Source of the DNA: Bacteroidota bacterium | Lineage (GTDB): Bacteria; Bacteroidota; Bacteroidia; 2-12-FULL-35-15 | Assembly (NCBI GenBank): GCA_017303895.1 | Contig: JAFLBF010000020.1 | Coordinates: forward strand, 1 to 61,781 | Length of the DNA: 61,781 nucleotides | Reading direction: 5' to 3' | Shown: piece by piece, positions 9,396 through 18,725 of the stretch | Numbering within the stretch: the first letter of the stretch is position 1 | Layout: each line of letters opens with the position of its first letter | Translations under genes and position numbers: made by a program | Notes under the pieces: model-generated | Told to the model about the DNA's origin: nothing | What the model saw: only the letters and a program-made list of their open reading frames with translations | Database searches by the model: none

Positions 9396-10567
9396 AACAT
9401 TTCAAATACACCTGCAGCTCCTTGTCCTGTTCCCACACACATGGTCACTACACCGTATTTTTTATTTCTGCGTTTTAATTCGTTGAATAATTGAACAGAT
9501 AATTTTGCTCCGGAACAACCCAAAGGATGTCCTAATGCAATAGCACCACCATTCACATTGACTTTTTCCTGATCGATGCTTAACTCACGACAAACTGCCA
9601 ATGATTGAGAAGCAAATGCTTCATTCAATTCAAACAGATCTATATCATTCTGATTCAACCCAGCCAATTTCAATGCTTTAGGAATAGCGGCAACCGGACC
9701 AATTCCCATGATACGAGGAGGCACACCAGCAGCAGCGTATGATACCATACGGGCAATTGGTTTCAAATTATTTTCTTTCAAGAATTTTTCGCTCACCACC
9801 ATTACAAAAGCAGCTCCATCACTTGTTTGTGAAGAATTACCAGCCGTCACAAATCCTTTTGCATCAAACACCGGTTTTAATTTTGCCAATGCTTCTAATG
9901 TGGTATCAGCACGTGGACCTTCATCGGTATCAACAATAAATTCTCTTGTTTTCTTCTTTTCATTCTCATCCAGATATGTCTCAGTGATCTTCACCGGAAC
10001 GATCTCATCTTTAAATTTTCCCTCTTTGATCGCTTTGATCGCTTTCATGTGAGAATTAAAAGCAAACGCATCCTGGTCCTCACGATTTACGTTATACTCT
10101 TTTGCTACTGCTTCAGCAGTTAATCCCATTCCCCAATAATGATCGGGATGAGCCAATGCAACTCCTGCATGTGGAACAATTCTCCAGCCACCCATTGGGA
10201 TCAAGCTCATACTTTCTGCACCGCCTGCAACTATACAGTTAGCCATACCAGCATGGATCTTTGCTGCCGCAATAGAGATCGTTTCCAAACCGGATGCACA
10301 ATATCTGTTAACAGTCATACCCGCAACTTTATCGGTATTGAATGCCATTAATGATATTAAACGAGCCATGTTCAATCCTTGCTCCGCTTCGGGCATTGCA
10401 TTTCCTACGATCAGATCATCCACTTGCTCATGACTTACATTCGGCACACTGGCCATTAAATGTTTGATCACATCCGCTGCCAGATCATCCGGACGAGTGA
10501 ATCTGAATCCTCCTTTGTTGGCTTTGCCAACTGCAGTTCTAAAACCTGCTACTATATATGCGTTCAT
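9392..10567 (-). CDS. fadA: Acetyl-CoA C-acyltransferase (thiolase)
   Basis: This enzyme carries out the thiolytic last step of beta-oxidation. The 391-residue protein has the acylated Cys90 in NRYCASGLETI, the GGAIALGHPLGCSGAK histidine motif and the C-terminal CVGTGQGAAGVFEML with the second catalytic cysteine. Length is typical of thiolase I. It lies between the FadB-like gene and the acyl-CoA dehydrogenase gene on one strand, as expected for a beta-oxidation operon. Both flanking gaps contain heptamer arrays. Confidence 0.96.
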   Translation of the reverse strand: MNAYIVAGFRTAVGKANKGGFRFTRPDDLAADVIKHLMASVPNVSHEQVDDLIVGNAMPEAEQGLNMARLISLMAFNTDKVAGMTVNRYCASGLETISIAAAKIHAGMANCIVAGGAESMSLIPMGGWRIVPHAGVALAHPDHYWGMGLTAEAVAKEYNVNREDQDAFAFNSHMKAIKAIKEGKFKDEIVPVKITETYLDENEKKKTREFIVDTDEGPRADTTLEALAKLKPVFDAKGFVTAGNSSQTSDGAAFVMVVSEKFLKENNLKPIARMVSYAAAGVPPRIMGIGPVAAIPKALKLAGLNQNDIDLFELNEAFASQSLAVCRELSIDQEKVNVNGGAIALGHPLGCSGAKLSVQLFNELKRRNKKYGVVTMCVGTGQGAAGVFEML

Positions 10568-10574
10568 ATTTTAT

Positions 10575-10649
10575 AAGTATTAAGATTTAAGTATTAAGTA
10601 CAAAGTATTTTTTTCTTAATACTCTGTTCTTAATACATTGTACTTTTAA
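10575..10649. repeat. Heptamer arrays AAGTATT and CTTAATA between thiolase and FadB-like genes
   Basis: From 10575 the sequence is five 7-mers (AAGTATT, AAGATTT, AAGTATT, AAGTACA, AAGTATT). A 5-nt T-run follows, and from 10615 come CTTAATA, CTCTGTT, CTTAATA, CATTGTA, CTTTTAA. The second set is roughly the complement of the first, so the whole could also fold as a weak hairpin. Confidence 0.7.
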
Positions 10650-13021
10650 TTACGTAATATTTTTCCTCCTGTAATGATGGATTGTAAGCGTTCTAATGTT
10701 TTGCGTTCACCACACAAACTCAAGAATGCTTCACGTTCAAGATCCAATAAATATTGTTCGCTTACCAATGTTGGAGCCGACAGATCGCCACCACACAATA
10801 CATACGCTAATTTTTGTGATATCTTCACATCATGTTCGCTGATGTAATTTCCAACTTGCATGGAGTTAGCTCCTAAATATGCCAAGCCTAAAGCTTGCTT
10901 ACCAAGTACGCGAATATCTTTACGTGGTGTCGGCTTCGTATATCCTGCTTCTGCTAATTCAATACAATTTAATTTGGCTTCCGCCAATAAACGGTTACGC
11001 GAAATCACTACCACATCTTTTCCTTTTCTTAAATAACCAAGATCAAATGCTTCGTAAGCAGATGTTCCAACTTTTGCTTGTCCGATGGTTAAGAAGCGGT
11101 CGCGGAAATTATTCAACTCAATATCTCCTTCTTGTAGTTCATCTGATAAGCGAACAGCAAACTCTTTTGTTCCACCACCTCCGGGGATCAATCCAACACC
11201 AAATTCAACCAAGCCCATATAGGTTTCTGCATGAGCAACAACTCTGTCGGAGTGTAAACTCATTTCACATGCACCACCCAATGCTAAATTATGAGGCGCT
11301 ACCACTACTGGTATTGATGAATAACGAACACGCATCATCGTATTTTGGAATGTTTTGATCGCAAAATTCAATTCATCATACTCTTGCTCAACAGCCATCA
11401 TAAAGATCATTCCTACATTCGCTCCTGCGCTAAAGTTGGCTCCCTCATTGGAGATCACCAATCCTCTAAAATCTTTTTCTGCGATCTCGATCGATTTGTT
11501 GATCCCTTCGATCACTTCTGCACCAATGGAATTCATCTTCGTATTCCATTCTAAATTCACAATTCCATCGCCAATATCGGTAAGTGTTGCACCGCTGTTC
11601 TTCCATACTGTTTTTGTTGGACGGATGTTGTCTAACAAAATAAAGGATTCAGTTCCTGGTATCACTTTATAAGATTTAGAAGGAATATCATAATATTTGC
11701 GACTGCCATTTTCTAATTTATAGAATGCTGTTGCACCGCTACTAAGCATATCATAGATCCATTGTGATGGTTTGTTTCCGGCAGCTTCCATTGCTTTAAC
11801 AGTTTCGGCAACACCCAATGCATCCCAGTATTCGAATGGACCAAGATCCCAGCCAAATCCGGCTTTCATGGCATCATCAATTTTGAAAAGCTCATCTGTG
11901 ATCTCCGGAATACGATTGCTTACGTATGCAAACAATCCATAGAAAGTAGCACGATAAAACTCACCCGCCTTATCGGTTCCGGCAGCCAACACTTTTACGC
12001 GCTCACGTAAATTATCGATCGTTTTTGTTTTTTCAAGTGTCGCAAACTTTGCTTTTACACTTGGTTTATATTCTAATGTTTTCAAGTCGAGTGAATGGAT
12101 CTCCGATTTACCATTCGCTCCTTTTACTTTTTTAAAGAAACCTTGCTCTGTTTTACTTCCCAACCATTTATTCTCTACCATTTTGGCAACATAGGAAGGT
12201 AATTTGAAATATTCTTTTGCTTCATCATTCGGCACCCCTGCAGCCAATCCATTGGCTACATGCACTAAGGTATCCAAACCAACCACATCACATGTTCTGA
12301 AGGTAGCCGATTTTGGGCGACCCAAAACAGGACCTGTTAATTTATCCACTTCATCCACCGTCAAGCCCATTTTTTCTACCATATGGAATAGACTCATTAT
12401 CCCGAAAACACCAATGCGGTTTGCGATAAATGCAGGTGTATCTTTACACAACACCATTGTTTTTCCTAAATACAATTCCCCATATTTCATCAAGAAATCG
12501 ATCACTTCAGGAGATGTTTTTGGTGTAGGAATGATCTCTAACAATTTTAAATAGCGGGGAGGATTAAAAAAGTGAGTTCCGCAGAAATGCTTTTGAAAAT
12601 CTTCACTTCTTCCTTCGTTCATTAAATGAATAGGAATACCGGAAGTATTGGAAGAGATCAAGGTTCCAGGTTTGCGGTACTTCTCTACATTGTCAAACAC
12701 CTGCTTTTTAATATCCAATCGTTCGATCACCACTTCAATGATCCAATCACAATTGGCAATATCTTTCATATTGTCATCAAAATTTCCGGTAACAATACGT
12801 TTAGCAAAAGATTTACGGTAGATCGGAGAAGGATTCGACTTTAATGCAAATGCTAAAGCATCATCCACGATCTTATTGCGTGATTTTTTATCGCTGCCGG
12901 CATCCTTGGGAACAATGTCCAGCAATAACACTTCCACACCAATATTGGCAAAATGACAAGCAATACGGCTTCCCATAACGCCAGAACCCAATACAGCTAC
13001 TTTTTTAATACTTCTGTTCAT
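10646..13021 (-). CDS. 3-hydroxyacyl-CoA dehydrogenase / enoyl-CoA hydratase multifunctional protein
   Basis: Bifunctional beta-oxidation enzyme of 791 residues. The N-terminal NAD-binding Rossmann motif VAVLGSGVMGSRIA (about 8-21) is followed by the HCGTHFFNPPRYLKLLEII region of 3-hydroxyacyl-CoA dehydrogenases. The C-terminal half carries an enoyl-CoA hydratase/crotonase fold with SNEGANFSAGANVG and VEFGVGLIPGGGGTKEFAVR. The dehydrogenase-first order is opposite to E. coli FadB, and is seen in other bacterial 3-hydroxyacyl-CoA dehydrogenases. It starts 2 bp after the marR stop, so the two are co-transcribed. Confidence 0.95.
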   Translation of the reverse strand: MNRSIKKVAVLGSGVMGSRIACHFANIGVEVLLLDIVPKDAGSDKKSRNKIVDDALAFALKSNPSPIYRKSFAKRIVTGNFDDNMKDIANCDWIIEVVIERLDIKKQVFDNVEKYRKPGTLISSNTSGIPIHLMNEGRSEDFQKHFCGTHFFNPPRYLKLLEIIPTPKTSPEVIDFLMKYGELYLGKTMVLCKDTPAFIANRIGVFGIMSLFHMVEKMGLTVDEVDKLTGPVLGRPKSATFRTCDVVGLDTLVHVANGLAAGVPNDEAKEYFKLPSYVAKMVENKWLGSKTEQGFFKKVKGANGKSEIHSLDLKTLEYKPSVKAKFATLEKTKTIDNLRERVKVLAAGTDKAGEFYRATFYGLFAYVSNRIPEITDELFKIDDAMKAGFGWDLGPFEYWDALGVAETVKAMEAAGNKPSQWIYDMLSSGATAFYKLENGSRKYYDIPSKSYKVIPGTESFILLDNIRPTKTVWKNSGATLTDIGDGIVNLEWNTKMNSIGAEVIEGINKSIEIAEKDFRGLVISNEGANFSAGANVGMIFMMAVEQEYDELNFAIKTFQNTMMRVRYSSIPVVVAPHNLALGGACEMSLHSDRVVAHAETYMGLVEFGVGLIPGGGGTKEFAVRLSDELQEGDIELNNFRDRFLTIGQAKVGTSAYEAFDLGYLRKGKDVVVISRNRLLAEAKLNCIELAEAGYTKPTPRKDIRVLGKQALGLAYLGANSMQVGNYISEHDVKISQKLAYVLCGGDLSAPTLVSEQYLLDLEREAFLSLCGERKTLERLQSIITGGKILRN

Positions 13022-13023
13022 AA

Positions 13024-13476
13024 TTAATTTTGTTTTATGAGTTTGTTTCGCTCTTCAGCGATAGATATTATATCGTTAATGGTTTTAAAAAAATCCTCTA
13101 TTCTATTCTTCCCTATTTTCGACTCCAGCTCCACATTAAAATTGCGGACAATATTTTTGGCAAGTTCTTTATTTTCCTTGCCTTTTTGTGTTAAGAGAAG
13201 TTTAACTTTTCTTTTATCGGTCTTGTCGGCCTTTTTGGTGATCAACTTCTCATCTTCCAGAGTTTTGATAATGCGCGACAACGAAGTGCTTTCCATACCT
13301 AATTTAGGTGCAATATCGGAAGCGTATGAACCTTCGTGACTATCAATATTTAACAGAAAATGGCCGATGGCAATGCTTCCACCATATTGAGCAGCCTCAG
13401 CATTATACATTCTGCTGATGATCTGCCAGGCAGTTTTTAATTTTGAATCGACTGTTTCGGTATGCTGTTTTGCCAT
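13024..13476 (-). CDS. MarR family transcriptional regulator
   Basis: A 150-residue winged-helix protein. The recognition region SYASDIAPKLGMESTSLSRIIKTLEDEKLITKKADKTDKRKVKLLLTQKG is typical MarR, with the wing after RIIKTLEDEKLI. It heads the beta-oxidation operon and very probably represses it in response to an acyl-CoA or fatty acid; this is inferred from position. A perfect inverted repeat overlaps its own promoter at 13505-13524. Confidence 0.93.
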   Translation of the reverse strand: MAKQHTETVDSKLKTAWQIISRMYNAEAAQYGGSIAIGHFLLNIDSHEGSYASDIAPKLGMESTSLSRIIKTLEDEKLITKKADKTDKRKVKLLLTQKGKENKELAKNIVRNFNVELESKIGKNRIEDFFKTINDIISIAEERNKLIKQN

Positions 13477-13485
13477 AACGAAACA

Positions 13486-13524
13486 AATATATAAAATAAT
13501 TTATTTATTATGCAAGCATAATAA
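13486..13524 (-). promoter_or_regulatory. Promoter and MarR operator of the beta-oxidation operon
   Basis: TTATTATGCAAGCATAATAA (13505-13524) is an inverted repeat with perfect 9-bp arms and a 2-bp centre. On the minus strand a TTG inside it is followed after 21 bp by TATATTTG, a good TAnnTTTG -7 box, so the palindrome covers the -33 region. That is the expected arrangement for MarR autorepression. A second, shorter palindrome ATGATAAATATCAT with the same 2-bp centre lies at 13536-13549. Confidence 0.75.
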
Positions 13525-13558
13525 AAACTATTTTTATGATAAATATCATCCGGGAGTC

Positions 13559-15496
13559 TTATTTGATCGATTCCGCCTTTTTCAAGAATTGCTGCGCATT
13601 CGCCTCATCTCCTAAATTACGGTAGGTAAGGCCAATAAAACGGTACGCTGATTTATAGTTCTTATCGATCTCGGTTGCTTTTTTAAAGTATTGTATTGCC
13701 TTCATAAAGGACTGATTCGCATTCGCCTGATCATTTTGAGCACGGTATGCCTCTCCCATGGTACCATAAGCACTGCCTAAATTACAATTCGCTTCTGCAT
13801 CGAATTTATTCAACTCAATCGCTTTTGTAAATGCTTTGGCTGCCTCTTGAAAATTGCCAATAGAGAATAAACAGGTACCAATATTATTATGATACATTCC
13901 TTTTTCGGGATTCATTTCACTTGCTCTGCTATAACTCTTGAAAGCTGCTTCAAAATTCTTCTGTTCATAATAGATCTTGCCTGCCACATTATGCGCATCA
14001 GGGAACAATTCATAGATCTTCAACGCTTTTTCAATGTTTTTCTGAGCGGTCTTAAGCCGGTATTCCCGTTCTTGTGGACTTGCCGCTGCCAGCGTATCTT
14101 TATTTACCATGTGATTCGCATGATAGAACAACATATGCGCACTATTGGGTACCGTTTCAATATCTTTTCCAAAAAGTGTGGTATCCGATTTCCAATCTTT
14201 ATTTCTAGAGAATGTTTTAGCGGAATACAATGCACTTAACCCTACTAAAATGAGCATCACTGTTTTCCCTTTCAATATCATAAAAGGATTATTGGCCGAA
14301 GGCGACCAGTCCATCTTCAACAGCTTCATCAATAAATAGACAAGTGCCAAACAGAATGCAACAGAAGGAAAAAACAACAAACGTTCAGCTAAATGCGTCC
14401 CGATCATCATAAATAAATTTGAGGCCAAGGCCATTCCTATTAAATAGAAGAAGATACAGAAGGATAAAATGTGCTTTTCTTTCAATTTTTTAAAGGCAAA
14501 ATAAAGGAGATACACATGAAAAGACAAAGCCAATAACAAACCTATATTGCCCAATGAGGTTACCAAAGGAATGGTATCAAATGAATAATCGGATGAAAGC
14601 GGATGCGGGAACAGCAATAAAAGGAAATATTTCCCCATGATATAAATAGCGGTCAGTTTTTGATGAATAACATTCGTGGTAGCCATCAGCGAATTATCCA
14701 CCACCGGAATATTCGCAATTCCTAAACTGCCGATGATCTTCACGTGCATGATCATATAAAAAACAGCCAAGGCTAATACTCCTCCGGTTATTTTAGCATT
14801 CAGTTTAACAGGTGCATCGGTAAAAAAATAGATGAACAATGGCACCAATGCTACAAATACAATGGCCGATTCTTTTGACAGTAAAGCCAAAAAGAAGCAG
14901 AAAAGAGAACTTAAAAGCATCAGCATCTTTCCATTGCTAATGTATTTATGTATGGCCAATAAGGACAATAGCAAAAACACCATACTACTTAATTCATCAC
15001 GACTTTTAATATTCGCTACCACTTCGGTATGAATAGGGTGAGCAGCAAATAAAAGTGTAATGGCAAACAGCACATACACATTCCATTTCAGGTACTTCAA
15101 CAAAACCAGAAACAGAAGCACACATGCCAGTGCATAAAAAAGAACATTCATGAAATGATGAAAATGAGCATTGTCGGGCGATAATTGCCACTCAATAGCA
15201 AACATGGCTTTTGTAAGCGGACGGTATAAATTATTCTCGTTATTAGCATACCCCTCGCGATAGCTCGATGAGAATATTTCTTTTAAAGCAGCAGTGCCTT
15301 TTTTCGTAAGCTGATTTTCTTTGATCACCGAATAGTCATCCAACACAAAACCATGATTCAGTGTGTTGGCATACAACAAAAAGGAAACTAGAGCAATTAA
15401 TAAGGATAACTTTATAACCAAACCTTTGCTCAGGACAAAGTTTTCTTTCTTTTTAGAAACACTTTCTTTTTTATTGTTAATCTTTTTCGATGACAT
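13559..15496 (-). CDS. Polytopic membrane protein with C-terminal TPR repeats (TMTC/PMT-like)
   Basis: A 645-residue protein. After one N-terminal helix (about 28-46) comes the loop motif GFVLDDYSVIKEN and an NNLYRPLTKAMFAIEW segment. This resembles TMTC/DUF1736 and GT-C glycosyltransferases of the PMT type. About ten transmembrane segments follow, to residue ~425. The C-terminal ~200 residues are tetratricopeptide repeats, for example NIGTCLFSIGNFQEAAKAFTKAIELN written in successive 34-residue units. It is likely an inner-membrane glycosyltransferase or scaffold; the acceptor is unknown. It is 10 bp from the methyltransferase gene on the same strand. Confidence 0.85.
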   Translation of the reverse strand: MSSKKINNKKESVSKKKENFVLSKGLVIKLSLLIALVSFLLYANTLNHGFVLDDYSVIKENQLTKKGTAALKEIFSSSYREGYANNENNLYRPLTKAMFAIEWQLSPDNAHFHHFMNVLFYALACVLLFLVLLKYLKWNVYVLFAITLLFAAHPIHTEVVANIKSRDELSSMVFLLLSLLAIHKYISNGKMLMLLSSLFCFFLALLSKESAIVFVALVPLFIYFFTDAPVKLNAKITGGVLALAVFYMIMHVKIIGSLGIANIPVVDNSLMATTNVIHQKLTAIYIMGKYFLLLLFPHPLSSDYSFDTIPLVTSLGNIGLLLALSFHVYLLYFAFKKLKEKHILSFCIFFYLIGMALASNLFMMIGTHLAERLLFFPSVAFCLALVYLLMKLLKMDWSPSANNPFMILKGKTVMLILVGLSALYSAKTFSRNKDWKSDTTLFGKDIETVPNSAHMLFYHANHMVNKDTLAAASPQEREYRLKTAQKNIEKALKIYELFPDAHNVAGKIYYEQKNFEAAFKSYSRASEMNPEKGMYHNNIGTCLFSIGNFQEAAKAFTKAIELNKFDAEANCNLGSAYGTMGEAYRAQNDQANANQSFMKAIQYFKKATEIDKNYKSAYRFIGLTYRNLGDEANAQQFLKKAESIK

Positions 15497-15506
15497 GATT
15501 CAATAG

Positions 15507-16292
15507 CTATTTACTTTCGATCAAATAATAAACGCAGGTAGTTAGATAATTTCTGAGATAAGGAATATTCCGGATAATAACGTTTTGCTTTATCGGACGC
15601 CAATTAAACTTAAATGTATAGATCGGATTCAATAAATAATGGATCTTGTGCAATACATTGTATCCTGCTGATTCCGTAATACGTTCGAAACGTTCAATAG
15701 AGATCCCTGTTTCTTTGATCTCCACCAGATCGACCACATTTTCGTTGAAGGCTCTTAATAAGAATTCATAGATCCCAAATGGCAATAAATGCACATAAGG
15801 GAAACGGGATAAGAATTTACTTTTACAAACTTGCTGATGCCCACCAAAAGGCATTTGCCATGGCGGAAAGCCGAAATAAATAACACCTTTCGGATTCAAA
15901 AAGTGTTGCAATTCTTTCAATAATTTTTCCTGATCGTGAATGTGTTCGATCACATCTTTAAGAATGATAATGTCGAATTTTCCTCCCAGATCGGCATTCA
16001 CATCGATCTTATAGATATCACGGTTGATGATCATCGCTTTTTTCTCCGCGATCGGCTCCTTATGAAAATGCTGAAAATATTCACTTTTTGGCTGATTCAA
16101 CTCCACTCCTACCACAATACATCCTCTTTCGATAAAAGGCTTTAAAACACCACCTTCACCACAACCGATCTCCAACACACGCATTCCCGGCTTTATCTCT
16201 CTTTTTGCTTCAATAAAAGGAATGATGTATCGCTCCGAATTGATAGCCTGATGATTAAAATAAACTTCTTTGTTTTTATGAAACTCGAACAT
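15507..16292 (-). CDS. Class I SAM-dependent methyltransferase
   Basis: A 261-residue cytoplasmic protein with the SAM-binding motif I VLEIGCGEGGVLKPF (about 39-53) and the post-motif acidic residue in VVGVELNQ. DIIILKDVIEHIHDQEKLLKEL is typical of Methyltransf_11/UbiE-like proteins. The sequence FGFPPWQMPFGGHQQ is found in proteins annotated as cell-surface or O-antigen methyltransferases, but the substrate is not known. It precedes the TPR membrane protein in one transcription unit, which would fit a role in modifying a surface glycan; that is inference. A TATATTTG -7 box lies at 16320-16327. Confidence 0.88.
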   Translation of the reverse strand: MFEFHKNKEVYFNHQAINSERYIIPFIEAKREIKPGMRVLEIGCGEGGVLKPFIERGCIVVGVELNQPKSEYFQHFHKEPIAEKKAMIINRDIYKIDVNADLGGKFDIIILKDVIEHIHDQEKLLKELQHFLNPKGVIYFGFPPWQMPFGGHQQVCKSKFLSRFPYVHLLPFGIYEFLLRAFNENVVDLVEIKETGISIERFERITESAGYNVLHKIHYLLNPIYTFKFNWRPIKQNVIIRNIPYLRNYLTTCVYYLIESK

Positions 16293-16319
16293 CGTTAAAT
16301 ACTGATCTTTGTTATATCA

Positions 16320-16327
16320 CAAATATA
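16320..16327 (-). promoter_or_regulatory. Putative -7 box for the methyltransferase/TPR operon
   Basis: The minus strand reads TATATTTG, matching TAnnTTTG, about 28 bp ahead of the methyltransferase ATG. No clear TTTG -33 box was found at the usual distance. Confidence 0.35.
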
Positions 16328-16344
16328 ACAATTTATAGACATGA

Positions 16345-16560
16345 TCAGGCGATGATCTCCTGCACTCTACCGATCTGGTAGGAATCGAGCTGCACTTTGA
16401 TCCCTCTTGAATGAAAAGCAGCACTGGTAAGGATAGCATGTACCTTTCCCCTTGTGCGTTTTCCTGTCCGCTGGTCTTTTTTTAGCACAATATCCACTTC
16501 CTGACCGATCTTAATATTCGAACGATACATATTCGGAGTCTTCTCTGCTTGCAAATTCAT
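16345..16560 (-). CDS. YwbE family protein (DUF2196)
   Basis: A short basic protein with the YwbE/DUF2196 core IKIGQEVDIVLKKDQRTGKRTRGKV followed by HSRGIKVQLDSYQIGRVQEI (shown here in parts; the family is about 60-65 residues). The function of the family is unknown. The frame is open to an ATG at 16605, but family length favours an internal start. ATG 16560 (MNLQAEKTPNMYRSN) is used and ATG 16530 is equally possible. It is divergent from the envelope gene at 16617. Confidence 0.85.
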   Translation of the reverse strand: MNLQAEKTPNMYRSNIKIGQEVDIVLKKDQRTGKRTRGKVHAILTSAAFHSRGIKVQLDSYQIGRVQEIIA

Positions 16561-16583
16561 GGATGGCATATCACAAAAATACT

Positions 16584-16591
16584 TAAATTTG
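16584..16591 (+). promoter_or_regulatory. Putative -7 box of the TPR-PD40 gene
   Basis: TAAATTTG matches TAnnTTTG. It would place the transcription start near 16598, about 19 bp before the ATG at 16617. The -33 region is weak. Confidence 0.4.
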
Positions 16592-16616
16592 GTAATACTA
16601 TTCAATATCGTTTTCT

Positions 16617-18608
16617 ATGAAAAATTTTCTTTTGAGTTTCGTCTTTATCTGTTTTATCTCCTCCCTTTATGCGCAAGGAAATATGAAAACCCGCAAATGG
16701 AGAAGTACAGAATTGGATTCATTGACCAAAGCACAAACCTTATTTGAAGAAGAAAATTTTGTGATGGCACTTCCAATTTTTGAAGCATTGCACAACAGTC
16801 ACCCGAAAGAATTATACCTAAAATATGTTTATGGCATTTGTGGCTTGTACCGTAGCGATATGCATGAAAAGTCATTACAAATGTTAAGTGAAGTGTATGA
16901 GAAAAACAAAAAAGCAGCGGATATTGAATACGACCTGGCCAGAGCAAATCACTTCAATTATAAATTTGACGAAGCCATTTTGCTGACCGAAAAATATCTG
17001 AAAGGAAAAAAACTGACCGAAGCACAACGAAAGGCCGGAGAGCAATTGATCAATTATTGCAATAATGCAAAAATGCTTGTGGCTGCTCCAGTAGATGCAA
17101 AAATTGAGAACATTGGAGATATTGTAAACACCGTTGCTTCCGAATATGTTCCTGTTATTTCTTCCGATGAGAATGTAATGATCTTTACTTACCGTGGTGA
17201 TCAAAGCAAAGGTGGTTTGCAAAACGGACTGAATCAGCCTGATCCGATGGGAATTTATTACGAAGATGTATTCATTACACACAAAGAAAATGGAACGTGG
17301 GTAGCACCGTCCTCTATTGGCGAAAACATCAACACCAATGAACATGATGCTGCTATTGCCTTATCAAACGATGGACAGAAATTATTTGTATTCAACGACA
17401 ATGGATCGAATGGTGGTGACATTTATTTAAGCAAATTAGAAGGAGCCAGCTGGTCGGATGTAACACGCCTGGAAGGTGATGTAAACACCATTGCTTGGGA
17501 AGGAAGTTGTGCTTTATCAGCCGATGAAAAAACATTGTATTTTTCCAGTGAGCGTGTTGGAGGATTCGGAGGAAAAGATATTTATGTTTCACAAAAAATG
17601 AATGATGGCAGCTGGGGACCGGCAAAAAATTTAGGAGACAAGATCAATACGCCATTGGACGATGATGCACCTTTTATTCATCCCGATGGAAAAAAATTGA
17701 TCTATAGCTCGAAAGGATTAAATAGCATGGGTGGATACGATATTTTTTCAACCGAATACAACAAAGCAGATTCCAGCTGGAGTACACCAAAGAACATCGG
17801 TTATCCTATTAACACACCTGATGATGATATTTATTTTGTATTGTCGGCTGACGGGAAAAGAGGATATTATGCATCCGGAAAATCAGGAGGATATGGCTTA
17901 CAAGATATTTATCTGGTAGATATGCCCGAGGGAGATGCTCCTGTTTTAGCCATGGTAAAAGGAACGATCACAGCCGATAAAAAGCCTGTAAAGTCAGAGA
18001 TCATTATCGAGATCACTGATCAAAACACAGTGTACAATACCATTGCATCCAACGAACAAAGTGGAGCCTATCTGGTGAATCTTCCAGCAGGACACAACTA
18101 TAAGATCACTTATAAATACGGCATCTTCCCGGCTCAGGTAAAAGAGGTCGACACCAGAAATATTACTGCTTATCTGGAAAAAATAATTGATATTAATTTT
18201 GAGATCGTGAATGACAGTGTCCGCAAGGCTGACTCTTTACTTGCATTCAATAAGTCGGTAGATACTACTGCAACATCTGTTGTTGTTCCACAAAAAATAG
18301 ACATTGGTAATTCTACAAAAGAAGGCTTAGAATTTAAAGTGCAGATCGCTGCTTACAATTTACCGAAGAATTATAATTACAATCACTTAAAAGGATTAGG
18401 AGCAGTTGAAAAACTATTACTGGACGATGGCATCACCCGCTTTACAATAGGAGGTTCTTTCAAAACACTGAACGAAGCGGATGCTCATAAAGTAAAAGTG
18501 CGTGCGGCCGGACAAACAGATGCTTTTGTTACTGCTATTTACAATGGAAAACGGGTGTACCTCGAAGATCTGGAAAAACTAGGCTTGATCCCACCTCAAC
18601 CTAAATAA
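16617..18608 (+). CDS. TPR-PD40 envelope protein with C-terminal SPOR-like domain
   Basis: A 663-residue exported protein with signal peptide ending near SSLYAQ (residue 19). Residues ~30-150 look like TPR units. Residues ~190-440 contain WD40-like PD40 repeats with the motifs ALSNDGQKLFVFNDNG, ALSADEKTLYFSSER and FIHPDGKKLIYSSKG. A carboxypeptidase-regulatory-like segment follows (about 445-520). The C-terminal ~90 residues start with FKVQIAAYN and resemble a SPOR peptidoglycan-binding domain in place of the OmpA domain usual for such TPR-PD40 proteins. It is related to T9SS-associated PorE-type proteins, but an equivalent role is not shown. Confidence 0.8.
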   Translation: MKNFLLSFVFICFISSLYAQGNMKTRKWRSTELDSLTKAQTLFEEENFVMALPIFEALHNSHPKELYLKYVYGICGLYRSDMHEKSLQMLSEVYEKNKKAADIEYDLARANHFNYKFDEAILLTEKYLKGKKLTEAQRKAGEQLINYCNNAKMLVAAPVDAKIENIGDIVNTVASEYVPVISSDENVMIFTYRGDQSKGGLQNGLNQPDPMGIYYEDVFITHKENGTWVAPSSIGENINTNEHDAAIALSNDGQKLFVFNDNGSNGGDIYLSKLEGASWSDVTRLEGDVNTIAWEGSCALSADEKTLYFSSERVGGFGGKDIYVSQKMNDGSWGPAKNLGDKINTPLDDDAPFIHPDGKKLIYSSKGLNSMGGYDIFSTEYNKADSSWSTPKNIGYPINTPDDDIYFVLSADGKRGYYASGKSGGYGLQDIYLVDMPEGDAPVLAMVKGTITADKKPVKSEIIIEITDQNTVYNTIASNEQSGAYLVNLPAGHNYKITYKYGIFPAQVKEVDTRNITAYLEKIIDINFEIVNDSVRKADSLLAFNKSVDTTATSVVVPQKIDIGNSTKEGLEFKVQIAAYNLPKNYNYNHLKGLGAVEKLLLDDGITRFTIGGSFKTLNEADAHKVKVRAAGQTDAFVTAIYNGKRVYLEDLEKLGLIPPQPK

Positions 18609-18725
18609 GCATTCTTTAATCACGGTAAACTTACGATCAATCTCAAGTAAGCGAAGCAACACGTTTCTCTGAATTTATTTCAGAAAGCCTTGTTGAATAG
18701 TAAATAATGTGACAAACATATTATC

